A stretch of DNA of 64,000 nt from Malus domestica (lineage: Eukaryota > Streptophyta > Magnoliopsida > Rosales > Rosaceae): the NCBI RefSeq assembly GCF_042453785.1, contig NC_091671.1:39574501-39638500 (forward strand), read 5' to 3'. The number at the start of each line of letters is the position of its first letter. Within the stretch, counting starts at the first letter, position 1. A program made the translations under genes and the position numbers. Below, piece by piece: positions 1-11,260 of the stretch. Under the pieces are notes generated by a model. That model made no database searches. It worked only from the letters and a program-made list of their open reading frames with translations, and was not told where the DNA came from.

Positions 1-173
1 TTTACTGAATTTTATTTCAATCTCAAATTTATGTCTTACTTTGCATGCCCAGCTGTTTCTTTTTGGCGATATGGTACTTTTGTTTAGTGTATCATACGTA
101 GATGGTGGGTGTTTCTGCATATATGCCATAGCAGTTGATGAATACCTGCAGTTCTGTTCTTTTATGTTCACAG

Positions 174-230
174 GAATACATTAAGATTGCAGAAAAGTAC
201 AGTCTTCATCCAGTATCTCTCGCAATAGGT

Positions 231-274
<44 letters not shown>

Positions 275-799
275 GGTTTCTCCTTGTACTTGTCCATGTA
301 GAACTGTTGTTTTGAGTTCAGAGAATTGATGTTGCTAACTACAACGTCTGTAATTATAAATGAAGAAGTATTACTTCTAGATAAGTTCCGAATCTACTCG
401 TTCCTCTTCCCTTTTTCTTGACCTGGTTGCTTAAACCATACAGCCAATATACTGATTGCAGAATGATTGCTGGCTCTCAATTGTTGGATTAAAACCGTAG
501 TTCTTTTAATTGCTTGAGCTAACACATCCTTTGTAGATTTGACATATACAATGTGGTTGTCCTTAAACTATGTTCATATCGCAGTTGTTTACAGTCATCG
601 ACCTTGTACTCAGTATCTACGTTCTTTGCATTTGGCAGCCTTTGTTTTGAGTCGCTCCCTCGTTGCAAGTGTTGTTTTTGGAGCAACCAAGTCATGGCAA
701 CTTCAAGAGGTTGTAGATGGATGCAAGGTCGAGCTCACACCAGAAGTAATCGCGGAAATTAACAAGGTTCATGAGAGGTTTCCGAATCCATGCCCCTGA
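174..799 (+). CDS. Aldo/keto reductase family protein, last two exons (5' part outside window)
   Basis: Two exons, 174-228 and 639-799, join in frame. They encode the C-terminal ~70 residues of an NADP-linked aldo/keto reductase: EYIKIAEKYSLHPVSLAI, then VASVVFGATKSWQLQEV, ending HERFPNPCP. The GATK...QL segment is the conserved C-terminal cofactor-binding helix region of Tas-like AKRs. From memory the ending closely resembles Arabidopsis At1g04420. Bases 1-173 look like intron, with a cag acceptor at 171-173. The 410-bp intron begins next to a long CT run (234-271). Catalytic Asp/Tyr/Lys/His residues would lie upstream of the window. The family is clear; substrate and compartment cannot be judged from this fragment. 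Confidence 0.8.
234..271. repeat. (CT)n microsatellite in AKR intron
   Basis: An uninterrupted CT run starts about 5 bases after the 5' splice site of the intron. It places a pyrimidine-rich tract at the donor rather than the acceptor. Confidence 0.9.
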
Positions 800-1850
800 T
801 CACAATTCATTCTATTAAATTTCTTCCTTGTCGGGAATATAATCGTCTTGTTTCTGGTATATATCATATCATCTGTCGGATTAGTTGAACTGATGTTTAA
901 TGATGACATTGGTCTAGAAAAGTTCAGAGTTTGTTTCCCGCAGAGCACCTTGTAACTTACGGAAGTGCGCTTCTTCTCTCTTACCGAAAAGTAGGCCACT
1001 TGTACATTCTTCCTGCCTAGTGTCCGAAAATTTTGCCGGTCTGAGTGACCTGACCGTTGGCGTCGACTGACGGGCATTGACGGAGGTGAAAAATGTTGTG
1101 TTGTGCATCGTTAGGTTCTGAGTTAACACCGTTTGACTTTGTGCGCCAAATTCACTTGCTACTTCTTTTTCCATTTTTGAACTTCTTTATGCATTTATCT
1201 CAACTTTTTAATAGTCTTCAAGGAGAAAGAGCACTTTACACGTAGTAATACTTTTCTTCTTCTTTCTAATGACGATGTTTATGTCATTCATTCATAAGTG
1301 TCGAACATTAGACTTTTCATTTACAAGTGACAGAGAAATATCAGTAGACTGTCATACTACTGAAAGTTATCGTATAGTACTCAATTACACCTATAAAAGT
1401 GTAGATATTCTTTAAATTCGACTCATCGGAGCACCCACCACACCCCATGGTCTCAACACCTTTGCGCATGGTGCCCTTTATACGAGCGTCAGACACTACA
1501 CTTTCTCATAGTCGTAGAAAATATCAACATAATACGTGCATTGATTATACAACGAAACTAGATATTTCTATTGTATAAGCTACTGGTCCTAAGTGAGCTA
1601 AATTTTTTTTTTTAACATGACTTTTTAACTCGACACGAAAGGTACGAAAATAACAAATTTAAGAGTTGGGCCATAGCTGAGTCTCGTGTTTTGACATTCT
1701 CTCTTACGAAAATATGAAGCCGTTGACCATACTACGTAGCGTCGTCATACTCTACCGACCTCCACGATTATTCAATTAAATTCCAACAAAATATATATTT
1801 AAAAGAATTTAAAAAAAGAAAAAATAAAATTAAAGTGTCCGGAGCCGAGG
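800..1850. other. AKR-BSL1 intergenic spacer
   Basis: This is 3' flank of the AKR gene followed by AT-rich spacer; I see no gene. Short ORFs on the minus strand (914-1174, 769-1077) have no recognisable family. Around 1290-1390 there is a degenerate repeat (tttacaagtgacagagaaat...agtagactgt) whose pattern recurs at 13255-13345, probably remnants of one dispersed element. Confidence 0.5.
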
Positions 1851-1922
1851 GCCGGGCCCCAGAAGCACCACAATCACAGCCAACAGCGATCAAAGCTTCA
1901 TCATCGTCCCCGCGCAGAAAGT

Positions 1923-1940
1923 AGAGAGAGAGAGAGAGAA
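1923..1940 (+). repeat. (GA)n tract in BSL1 5' leader
   Basis: A GA dinucleotide tract lies about 80 bases before the BSL1 ATG, in the likely 5' UTR. GA/CT tracts in plant leaders are typical targets of GAGA-binding BPC factors; a regulatory role here is inference. Confidence 0.6.
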
Positions 1941-2016
1941 TCAGCAGATCAAATCAGACGGCTCTGCTAGTTGCTGGTGGTGGTGGTGGTGCTCCTGCTT
2001 CCGGGTTTGGGTTTTG

Positions 2017-5000
2017 ATGGGTTCGAAGCCATGGCTGTTCCCGGCTCCGACCTATCGTACTCTCGAGACCTTTTGGGATTGCGACGACGACGCCCCTGGT
2101 CCGCGCTGCAGTCACACCCTCACCGCCGTCGCCGCCACCAAGACCCACGGCCCCCGTCTCATCCTTTTCGGCGGTGCCACCGCCATTGAAGGCGGTGCCG
2201 CGTCCTCCGCCCCTGGCATCAGTTACCATTTCTCTCCCTCCTCGATGTTTGCTTCACTATTTCAATTCGAATCTGGATTTTGGTTTTGTTTGGAATTTGA
2301 TTGATTGTGAATGTAGGGTTAGCTGGGGTGACCAATTCGGTGCATTCCTATGATATTCTCACCAGGAAATGGACTAGGTATTTTCTAATTGCTTTATTAA
2401 TTTTTGGTTTTCGTATTTCAAAAAACTTGTTGGAATTGAAATGGAGTCTTACTGATCGTTTTCTGCTTTCGGGGTTGTTCCAATTTTGTAGAATGAGGCC
2501 TGCAGGTGAGCCACCCTCTCCGAGGGCAGCTCACGCAGCAGCTGCGGTGGGCACTATGGTTGTATTTCAGGTGAATTGAGTTATATATTTCGAAGAATGA
2601 TTCGAAATTTAGAGGCTTTTGTATTTACTGGGTTTTAGAGATGGATTATAAGTTTAGAGGTTCTCTTTTACTGGGTTTCTGATAGTTTCAAAGTTCATGA
2701 ATTAACTTCTTACTGGGTTGAATGAGTGTTAAACTTGATATGTGTGAATTTCTATGCTTAGGGCGGTATAGGTCCTGCTGGGCATTCCACAGATGATCTC
2801 TACGTGCTGGACTTAGCCAACGATAAATTTAAATGGCACAGGTGAGTATAACTGACCTTAACTGAGCTTGTTCTACTTCAGAGTTTATTGATTAATGCTC
2901 AAAATTGCAGTACAAAACATTTGTACTTTTGTTTTTGTTGTCTGTCCGTAGAGTGGTTGTACAAGGGCAAGGACCCGGGCCTCGCTACGGCCATGTAATG
3001 GACTTAGTTGCTCAAAGATATCTTGTTACCGTCAGCGGAAACGATGGTGTGTGTATTCACTAAACCCTACGCGTTTGCTATCCATACGCTTCACTGTTGT
3101 CAAATGCAGGGCCTTTTTTGAAGCATTTGATGTTTACTGTCTTTATTTAATATTTTTTTTATAGGAAAAAGAATTCATTCGGACGCTTGGGCTCTGGATA
3201 CTGCTCAGAAACCTTATGCATGGGCTAGGCTGAACCCAGAAGGGGATAGACCGTCTGCTAGAATGTGAGTAATATTCATATGTCGATAAGTGAAAAGTTG
3301 TGAAAGTTCTGGTGGATTTTGTTTTGAGCCAAGATTATTTTGCAGGTATGCAACAGCCAGTTCTCGCTCAGATGGTATGTTTTTGCTTTGTGGTGGAAGA
3401 GATATTTCTGGAACGGTATGTGGAATCTGAGTCTACCTCTCTATCATTCTTGTATTTTGCCTTTATCAATTTATACTGGAGGTCTTTTGAGCTAAACGGG
3501 TTATCTGATTTTGTTTGATTTGCTCATATCTATGCTCCCACAGCCACTAGCAGACGCTTATGGACTGCTTATGCATAGGAATGGTCAGTGGGAGTGGACC
3601 CTTGCACCTGGTGTATCCCCTTCACCAAGATATCAACATGCGGCGGTAAGTGCTAATATATAAACTAGGAATGCAAAGTTACCCATTTGTATGTTGTATT
3701 TTTTCCTTTTTTTTTTTTTTTTTTTGAAGTGAAGCACATGGTTTACTGAACATATATTTGGCAGTAGAAACCATACTTATCATATAGTGTTTGTTGTACT
3801 ATTTCATTTTTCATTTCCCACTCAACTAGCTGACTATCTCTGAGTTATCTTTACCCTTTTGAGCTCAAACCTTATTTTAGCATCCAATTGACATATTCTG
3901 TCATCAGGTTTTTGTTGGTGCAAGATTACATGTCACAGGAGGTGCTCTTAGGGGAGGTCGTGGTATAGAAGGTGAAGCTGCTATTGCAGGTAATGTTTTG
4001 GTTGCGAAATTTGTCACCATGATTCTGTAAGCTCATTAAGTTTTCTTAATACCTTTTGTTTCTATGTTCCTTTCTCCTTATTTGATAGTATTGGACACTG
4101 CTGCTGGAGTTTGGTTGGACAGAAATGGGCTTGTGACTTCCTCACGGACAGGAAAGGGACAGAATGACCATGATCCTTCTTTGGAGCTCATGCGTCGTTC
4201 TCGCCATGCAGCTGCATCTATTGGTGTTCGTATATATATTTATGGTGGTCTTAAAGGAGGTAAAGACTTTAGAACCTAAATGAAAATATGACTAATGTAA
4301 TTGAATAATGGATGCAGCCTTCCTCTGCTTATGTGGTTCAATCATGTTTTAATATCTTTTGTTTATCTTCTTGTACAGACACCCTCCTAGATGATTTCCT
4401 GGTTGCAGAAAATTCATCAGTTCAGTCTGAAGGTAATTCGCCTGTTTTAACGTCTGAGAGATCCCCAACCGTATCCAGTCCCAGAATGTTTCATGCTAAC
4501 ACAAGGACTTTTGGGACATCATCGTCTGATGGTGAACCTGAGAGTCCCTCGTCAACTGGCTTGAGGTATTATTCCATATCCTCTTTTCCCTCTCTACCAA
4601 GTACTTTGACTGAGCTACGTGCTCATAATTTGTGCCAAACATCATTATTTTTGGCAGCATGGACAAAAATTCAATGGAGAAACTCCGGGAGGCTTCTGCT
4701 GCCGAAGCTGAGGCAGCTAGTGCTGTTTGGCAAGCTGTGCAATCAACATCTGCTACTCCTTCTGAAGAAACATCCGTTTCAGATGATAACTCACAAGTTG
4801 CAGAAACATTGTCTGATGGTAGTGACACCGAGGCAGATGTTCGTCTTCATCACAGAGCTGTATGTCTTTTGCATCAAAACCTAATGGAGGGAAATTTTCA
4901 TCTTTAAGTGGCATAAATTATAAATTGCTGTTGTTGTAGGTTGTTGTTGCCAAAGAGGCTGTAGGCAACTTGGGTGGGATGGTAAGACAGTTGTCTTTGG

Positions 5001-7483
5001 ATCAATTTGAAAATGAGAGCAGACGAACGATTCCAATGAACAATGACGTATCACATCCCAACAAAAAGTACACCAGGCAGAAGTCTCCACAAGGGCTACA
5101 TAAGAAGGCAAGCATCAGTTAACATTTGATCTTTTTTCTCTCTTCTTACACACTATTTCTGGAAGGAATTTTTGTTATTGTTAATTGACAGTTTTTTTTT
5201 TTTTTTTGGTTATCTATTACCTTGCAGGTTATATCTACATTGTTGAGACCTCGAAACTGGAAACCCCCTGTCAATAGGAAGTTTTTTCTGGATTCTTATG
5301 AAGTGGGAGAACTTTGTTATGCTGCTGAACAGATATTTATGCACGAGCAAACAGTTCTTCAGCTGAAAGCCCCAGTAAAAGTATTTGGTGATCTTCATGG
5401 ACAGTTTGGTGATTTAATGCGCTTATTTGATGAATATGGATTTCCATCTGCTGCTGGAGACATAACGTAAGATGACTATTTTTGCACATTCCATATCTTT
5501 CTATATACTTGTAGAAAGAATTTGTTTTACACCAGAACTTTGACTCAGATATTTACTGGTGAAGTAAAGTCAAATATGAAGAATTTACTCCAATTCTTCA
5601 TTTAATAAATTTTTAAAATGTTGAGTTTTTTCAGAAGCTTTTTGGCTGATGACACCCATAGAAACTATGAATCTAGGAATAAATCAGACTTTTCAGCTAG
5701 TCTAATTATTGTTACAGGTATATCGACTACTTGTTTTTGGGGGATTATGTCGATCGAGGACAGCACAGCTTGGAGACCATAACTTTGCTCCTTGCACTGA
5801 AGGCAAGTTCTTCTTTTAAGTAATCTACTTTATATTTTTTTTTTGTAATCCCCACTTTTATATTTGACCATATGCCCTGATTGTTTTTGCAGATCGAGTA
5901 TCCCGACAATGTTCACTTAATACGTGGAAACCATGAAGCTGCTGATATCAATGCACTCTTTGGTTTTCGTATTGAATGCATTGAGAGAATGGTACGGGTT
6001 TTAATTATGCAGACATGATGCAGTCTTTTCTCTGGATTTCAGAATAATAAAAGTTAATAGTAACTTGTGTGCATGTAGGGCGAGAATGATGGAATCTGGG
6101 CATGGACTCGGTTCAATCAACTTTTCAACTATCTCCCACTTGCTGCTCTGATTGAAAAGAAAATTATCTGTATGCATGGAGGCATTGGGAGATCTATCAA
6201 TTCTGTAGAACAGATAGAGAAGCTTGAAAGACCCATTACAATGGATGCTGGCTCTATAATTTTAATGGATCTTTTGTGGTACACTCTTGCTCAGTTCATC
6301 TGTTCGTTTGCTGTTAATATAATTGCTTGTGTTTGTGAGCCTATTGACTTATATGTACACAGGTCCGATCCCACAGAAAACGACAGTGTAGAGGGCTTGA
6401 GACCAAATGCCAGAGGGCCTGGTCTTGTCACCTTTGGGGTACGTCGCAGTTTTGGGTTATTATTCTCAATTTCTACTCGAGCATTACTCTTCATATGACT
6501 TTGTTTTCCTCTTTCTGGCATTGATAGTGCACTGAAGTATCTGTTAGGGTTTAGGTGGGGGCCACCTTATGATGTTAAATTTAAACAATTTGACAATTCA
6601 CATATAATAGCAAAGATATAGCTGTTTGTGATTTATTGAAAACACCCAACTGTAGTCCAAGCGACAGAATAGGCAACCGATTGAAACTGCATTCTTTAAC
6701 ACCAAACAAACTGTACATTTGATGATCTGAGAGCAGGTTTGTTTTACCTTATAATCATCATTACAGTAGTTTGACATTACATCAATATCGATTTTCTTTT
6801 GGCAATACCGACGGTCCGACTGTGTTAACTCCTCTACAATCTTGTTTTTTCCGACAACCCTTTTGTACGGCCACTCCTTTCATGTGCATAGTTTCAAGTC
6901 TTAAGATATACATACTTGTACCGCCATACTAATATATTCTTGCTACTTGCAGCCTGATCGTGTCGCAGAATTTTGTAAGAGAAACAAATTACAACTCATT
7001 GTAAGAGCTCATGAATGTGTCATGGATGGATTTGAAAGATTTGCCCAGGGACAGTTGATCACTCTTTTTTCTGCAACCAACTATTGCGGTACGCAAAATC
7101 TTTGTAAGTTTCTTTCCATGTTGCGGTGCTCGCAGTCTCATATGGCCTTTTCTTGCAGGGACGGCAAACAATGCTGGTGCTATACTGGTCGTTGGCAGAG
7201 GTTTGGTTGTGGTTCCAAAATTAATCCATCCTTTGCCGCCTCCTCTTCAGTCACCGGAGACATCTCCCGAACGGGTCATAGACGACACATGGATGCAGGT
7301 AAGCACATCTATAACGTTGTTTAATATGTATATGCCTTCAATGGATTATCATTTCCCCTGCTGCCTCTCTCATACTCTCGTATCCCTTCTGTTGAGCAGG
7401 AGCTCAACATTCAAAGACCACCAACGCCTACTCGTGGTCGACCACAGCCTGATCTTGATCGAAACTCACTTGCATATATATAG
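2017..7483 (+). CDS. BSL1: BSU1-like Kelch-repeat Ser/Thr protein phosphatase (BSL1)
   Basis: Exons: 2017-2221, 2317-2377, 2492-2570, 2762-2841, 2952-3046, 3165-3264, 3346-3415, 3544-3645, 3908-3989, 4089-4259, 4379-4565, 4658-4859, 4940-5107, 5228-5466, 5718-5802, 5893-5991, 6079-6278, 6363-6438, 6953-7088, 7159-7298, 7400-7483. They give 886 residues; Arabidopsis BSL1 is about 881. The N-terminal half (~1-365) is a Kelch propeller ([30 protein letters not shown]). A Ser/Glu-rich linker follows. The PPP phosphatase (~535-850) has GDLHG (~589), GDYVDRG (~622) and RGNHE (~653). BSU1/BSL enzymes dephosphorylate the GSK3 kinase BIN2 in brassinosteroid signalling. The ending [20 protein letters not shown] points to BSL1 rather than BSL2/3. 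ATG 2017 gives the conserved MGSKPW start. Introns 5108-5227 and 5803-5892 use GC donors. No frameshift or lost catalytic motif. Confidence 0.96.
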
Positions 7484-7924
7484 CTCACAGATTTCAGTAT
7501 TTCCCAACCGGTGATTGTGACAATCCACATTTCTCCCCAGGCCCGATCCTTTCCCAGTTCCCACATTATGGATTGCCTCGCTCAACACAGCGCGCCATCG
7601 CGTTCTCATTTGGATGTTATCGTTGCAGAAGTTGAAGCCTCGTCTAGTGTACACAATCTTAGAATGCTCGAGATTTAGACGTTTAGGGACCAAATTCTTC
7701 GTTTCTCATTCATCGATTTTGTAATATATGTACAACAAGAAGACTTTTTGAAGCTAAATAGAGAGAACTTATATGGAAGGGAAATTGGTTAAATTTTGTT
7801 TCACTGTGATTTATGTAACATAGACAACAACTTACGTTTGATTATTTCATTAGTGTTTCTTCTCTTTTGGGGAGTGGTGTTTCAGAACAACCTCATACAT
7901 TTGTAATTGTACATTTGTTCTCTT

Positions 7925-8012
7925 GATACAAGCGATATTGGGAGTAGGACAATCGAACGCCAGACCTCCGTGCATCGACAAATGTGATTAACCGCTTGAG
8001 CTACAAATTTTT
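7925..8012 (-). mobile_element. tRNA-derived SINE fragment
   Basis: On the minus strand TAGCTCAAGCGGTTAA (box A-like) is followed about 40 bases later by GGCGTTCGATTG (box B-like). That is the spacing of a pol III internal promoter. The intervening arm does not fold as a tRNA and no acceptor stem is present, so this reads as a SINE head rather than a tRNA gene. Confidence 0.6.
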
Positions 8013-8200
8013 GGCATCTCAAGAAATTAAAATCATTCACATCTCATTGCAAATCCAATCTTCTAAATTGCGGGAATTCGATTCTACTTTTGGTAAAATT
8101 CAAGCGTTCACTCGTTTAAACAAAATGTGCGGCGGGGAACTCACTTTAAATTGAATAGCACAATAATGTGACTACCTCGTTTGTCTACCTAATAAATTAA

Positions 8201-8353
8201 GGAACTGTAACGAAAAGTTTCCGGTACTATTCATTTTAACGAAAAACCATATTTTTACACTAAAAAGTCAATCTTAGTATTATACACTTTACCCTTTATT
8301 TCGTTCTTATAGTTAAGAATCAAAGTTTTCAAATCATTTTCATTAGTTTTCCT
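8201..8353 (-). mobile_element. Short Mutator-type MITE (family 1, copy A)
   Basis: A 153-bp element starts ggaactgtaacg and ends attagttttcct. It is flanked by a perfect 9-bp direct repeat ataaattaa (8192-8200 and 8354-8362). It is homologous to copies at 29101-29253, 49834-49987 and 56715-56868. A 9-bp target duplication is the signature of Mutator-like transposases. Confidence 0.85.
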
Positions 8354-8834
8354 ATAAATTAAAGGACAGTGCTCGGCTACTCAAGGATGAGTAGAAACTC
8401 TTACTCAAAACTCTTCGTGTTCGAATGATAGAGTTTTTTCTTATAATCAAAACCGTTCATTTTATAAATCACCCTGTAAAGATGACATTTACGTAAAAAT
8501 GAACTAAACCTAAGGTCATTTAGTCAATCTATTGTAGCAAATACATAGATGGTTTGTAATGCTTTTACCACTTCTGTTCATCTGTTTTTATACAATTCAA
8601 TGACTAACGACCTTAATTTTAATTGATTTTTTTGCAGAAGCGATCTTTATAGTGTATTAATAACATGAGCGGTTTTGATCATACGAAGTTCTATAAATCG
8701 ACAACAAACAATTTTGAGTAGGAATTCAAATTCATTCTTTGGGTCGTGAAGTATTATTCTAAATTAGAAACAAACTAAAATGATTGAATTGGATCCTTTT
8801 TAACTTTACATTTGAGCTCATAATTTGCCATGTT

Positions 8835-10829
8835 ATGAAGTCCCGCTTCCACTCTCTGCTTTCTTCTCACTGGCTCCAAATTCTGAGACAATTCTCGTCA
8901 GCCTCCGCCCTTAAACCCACATGGAACTCCAAAACCAACGTAATAATCACTAACCCAACTCTGCAGATCATGGAATCCTGCACCACCATACTCCAGCTGA
9001 AGCAAATTCAAGCTCAAATGACTACCACCGGCCTCATCACGCACACCTTTCCGGTCAGCAGGGTGTTAGCCTTCTGCGCTCTCGCCGACGGAGGCGACAT
9101 TCGATACGCGCGTGTTCTTTTCACCCAGATTGGAAAACCCAATACGTATATGTGGAACACGATGATCAGAGGCTACTCAAAGGCTCAAATTCCAGAAATT
9201 GGTTTTTCGTTTTTCGGTCGAATGGTTCGTGAAGGTGTGGAGATGGACGGCCGAAGTTTTGTTTTTGCGCTCAGGGCGTGCGGGCAGTTTGGGAGAGTTT
9301 TGGAGGGGGATTCGATTCATTGCGTGATTTGGAAGATGGGTTTTGATTCTGATTTGCTGGTACGAAATGGTTTGCTGCATTATTATGCCGAGGGTGGGTT
9401 TCTAAGTCTTGCACGCAAAGTGTTTGATGAAAGTTCTACGAGGGATGTTGTTACTTGGACCGCGATGATTGATGGGTATGCAGGAAGTAATTGTTCTGAT
9501 GAGGCTATGGAATTGTTCGGCTCGATGTTGTTGAGTAATGTCGAGCCGAATGAGGTTACTATGATTGCAGTGTTTTCGGCGTGTTCCGAAAAGGGAGATA
9601 TTGGTATGGGAAAGAGTGTTCATCAATACATACAAAAGAAGAGTGTGAATTGTAGCCTAAATTTGCTCAATGCTTTGTTGGATATGTATGTGAAATGCGG
9701 ATGTTTGCTTGCGGCTCAAGAGACTTTTGACAACATGAAAGTCAGGGATGTATTTTCATGGACTAGCATGGTTAATGGATATGCAAAATGTGGGGACTTG
9801 GACTCTGCAAGAAAGTTTTTCGATGACATGCCCGAAAGAAATGTAGTATCTTGGAATGCGATGATTGCTGGTTATACACAGAATAACCGACCAAATGACG
9901 CGTTGAAATTGTTTTATGGCATGGTGGAGTCAGGTATGGTTCCAACAGAGGACAGTTTAGTGTGTGCTCTATCTGCTTGTGGTCAATTGGGTTGCCTGTA
10001 TTTGGGTCAGTGGATTCACAACTACTATATCGATCAAAAGCGTATTCTACGCAGTGTGATTCTGGGGAATGCATTGATGGACATGTATGCCAAGTGTGGG
10101 GGTATAAATTTGGCCGCACAACTCTTCAACGAAATGCCAGAGAGAAATGTGGTTTCATGGAACACCATGATTGCCGCATATGCCGGCCATGCGAAGCAAG
10201 CGCTTACTCTGTTCGACCAAATGAAAAGTACGGGACTGAAACCAGATTCTATCACATTTGTGGCGGTCTTGTCTGCTTGCAGTCATGGTGGATTAGTTTC
10301 TGAAGGCAAAGACCATTTTGAAAGCATGGCTAGGGATCATGGGATCGAGCCGAAAAAGGAACATTATGCTTGTATGATAGATTTACTAGGAAGAGTTGGA
10401 TTGCTCGAAGAAGCTTACGAGTTGATAAACAAAATGCCAATGGAGCCAACAGAGTCTGCTTGGGGTGCACTTCTTAATGCATGTAAAATTCATGGGAATG
10501 TTGAGATGGCTAAGCTTTCTGCTGAGAGACTCTTAGAATTGGATCCCGAAGACAGTGGTATTTATGTATTGCTTGCAAATTTATGCGCTAATACGAAAAG
10601 GTGGGACGATGTACAGATAGTTAGGAGCATGATGAAAGAGAGGGGTGTGAAGAAGAATCCGGGGCGAAGCTTGATAGAGGTAGAGGGTGAGTTTCATGAG
10701 TTTTTGGCTGCTGATAAATCACACGCTCACTCAGAAGAGATTTATAAAGTACTAAATGAAATATATTCGTTCTCCAAATTAGTGTTACCTGCAAAGCATT
10801 TTGATGAACATATATCCATATGGAGATGA
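8835..10829 (+). CDS. PLS-class pentatricopeptide repeat protein, E subgroup
   Basis: Single exon, 664 residues. The open frame extends upstream to 8784 without an ATG, so ATG 8835 (MKSRFHSLLSS) is the first usable start. The first ~25 residues are rich in Ser, Arg and His with few acidic residues, fitting an organellar presequence, most likely mitochondrial. PPR motifs run from about residue 60 to 540, with repeated signatures such as VVTWTAMIDGYA, DVFSWTSMVNGYAKCG and NVVSWNAMIAGY. An E-type tail follows (ESAWGALLNACKIHGN, GVKKNPGRSLIEVEGEFHEF). The last residues are HISIWR, with no DYW cytidine-deaminase domain. Such proteins bind organellar RNA and commonly specify C-to-U editing sites, recruiting a DYW partner in trans. 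The target cannot be read from the sequence alone. Intronless structure is usual for the family. I could not name a unique orthologue. Confidence 0.93.
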   Translation: MKSRFHSLLSSHWLQILRQFSSASALKPTWNSKTNVIITNPTLQIMESCTTILQLKQIQAQMTTTGLITHTFPVSRVLAFCALADGGDIRYARVLFTQIGKPNTYMWNTMIRGYSKAQIPEIGFSFFGRMVREGVEMDGRSFVFALRACGQFGRVLEGDSIHCVIWKMGFDSDLLVRNGLLHYYAEGGFLSLARKVFDESSTRDVVTWTAMIDGYAGSNCSDEAMELFGSMLLSNVEPNEVTMIAVFSACSEKGDIGMGKSVHQYIQKKSVNCSLNLLNALLDMYVKCGCLLAAQETFDNMKVRDVFSWTSMVNGYAKCGDLDSARKFFDDMPERNVVSWNAMIAGYTQNNRPNDALKLFYGMVESGMVPTEDSLVCALSACGQLGCLYLGQWIHNYYIDQKRILRSVILGNALMDMYAKCGGINLAAQLFNEMPERNVVSWNTMIAAYAGHAKQALTLFDQMKSTGLKPDSITFVAVLSACSHGGLVSEGKDHFESMARDHGIEPKKEHYACMIDLLGRVGLLEEAYELINKMPMEPTESAWGALLNACKIHGNVEMAKLSAERLLELDPEDSGIYVLLANLCANTKRWDDVQIVRSMMKERGVKKNPGRSLIEVEGEFHEFLAADKSHAHSEEIYKVLNEIYSFSKLVLPAKHFDEHISIWR

Positions 10830-11039
10830 GTTTCTTTATTTATTTCGGCATTCTGAACAAATTAAAACGCCTGTTTCTCATAAGGGCTTTTGCTAGAAGT
10901 GATTTTATTACACGTTGAAATTTTTATTAAAAGCTCGAGTGGGCAGGGGTACTAGCCTTACGTGCTTGTGCCGAAAGCACTGCAATGATGGTAACATAAT
11001 TTTGCTCAGGATTGCTTAAGTTCAGCTTGATCGACTAGA
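10830..11039. other. PPR gene 3' flank
   Basis: Likely 3' UTR with no recognisable feature beyond AT-rich sequence. Confidence 0.4.
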
Positions 11040-11064
11040 GGCCTAAGGGATTGCACATTATCAT

Positions 11065-11260
11065 ATCGTACTGTGCTTAATCTGAACGTTGGATAATTGC
11101 AGATGAAAAGGATGCCCCCTCCCTGTAAAGCGCAGGCGTCCGGGTAAGGGACTCTTTGGTGAGCAGAGTTCGAGTGAAGAAGAAGATTTAGTAAGCACAT
11201 CGGACCATGAAAATGCTCAAGATGAAGAAAACAAGCAAGACAATGAGGATGACAATGAAC
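11065..11260 (+). pseudogene. Partial copy of the SCC3 last exon plus adjoining intron
   Basis: Bases 11103-11260 match the 5' part of the last SCC3 exon (minus strand, about 16278-16468). The match is close, for example over gaagattta...gcatcggaccatgaaaatg. It continues leftwards through the intron acceptor (attgcag) for about 40 bases, so this is a genomic duplication, not a processed retrocopy. Relative to the real exon it has an insertion of about 3 bases near the start and a deletion of about 20 bases. The deletion removes the GRPRKK AT-hook core and breaks the frame. Similarity ends abruptly near 11260. It cannot encode a functional SCC3 tail. Confidence 0.85.

Larger units (their letters stand above)
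7484..8834. other. BSL1-PPR spacer with SINE and MITE
   Basis: The BSL1 3' UTR probably reaches to about 7.75 kb (AT-rich, several TGTAATATATGTA-like motifs). The rest holds the tRNA-like SINE at 7925-8012, the MITE at 8201-8353 and unassigned AT-rich DNA before the PPR gene. No other gene is visible. Confidence 0.6.

Noticed and set aside
5108-5227. Apparent broken donor site (possible pseudogenisation of BSL1)
   Set aside because: GC donors with otherwise perfect consensus are functional in plants. The frame is intact across all 21 exons, so the gene is not a pseudogene.
7925-8012. tRNA gene on the minus strand
   Set aside because: Box A- and box B-like words are present, but there is no acceptor stem, anticodon arm or CCA-proximal pairing. 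It fits a SINE head better.
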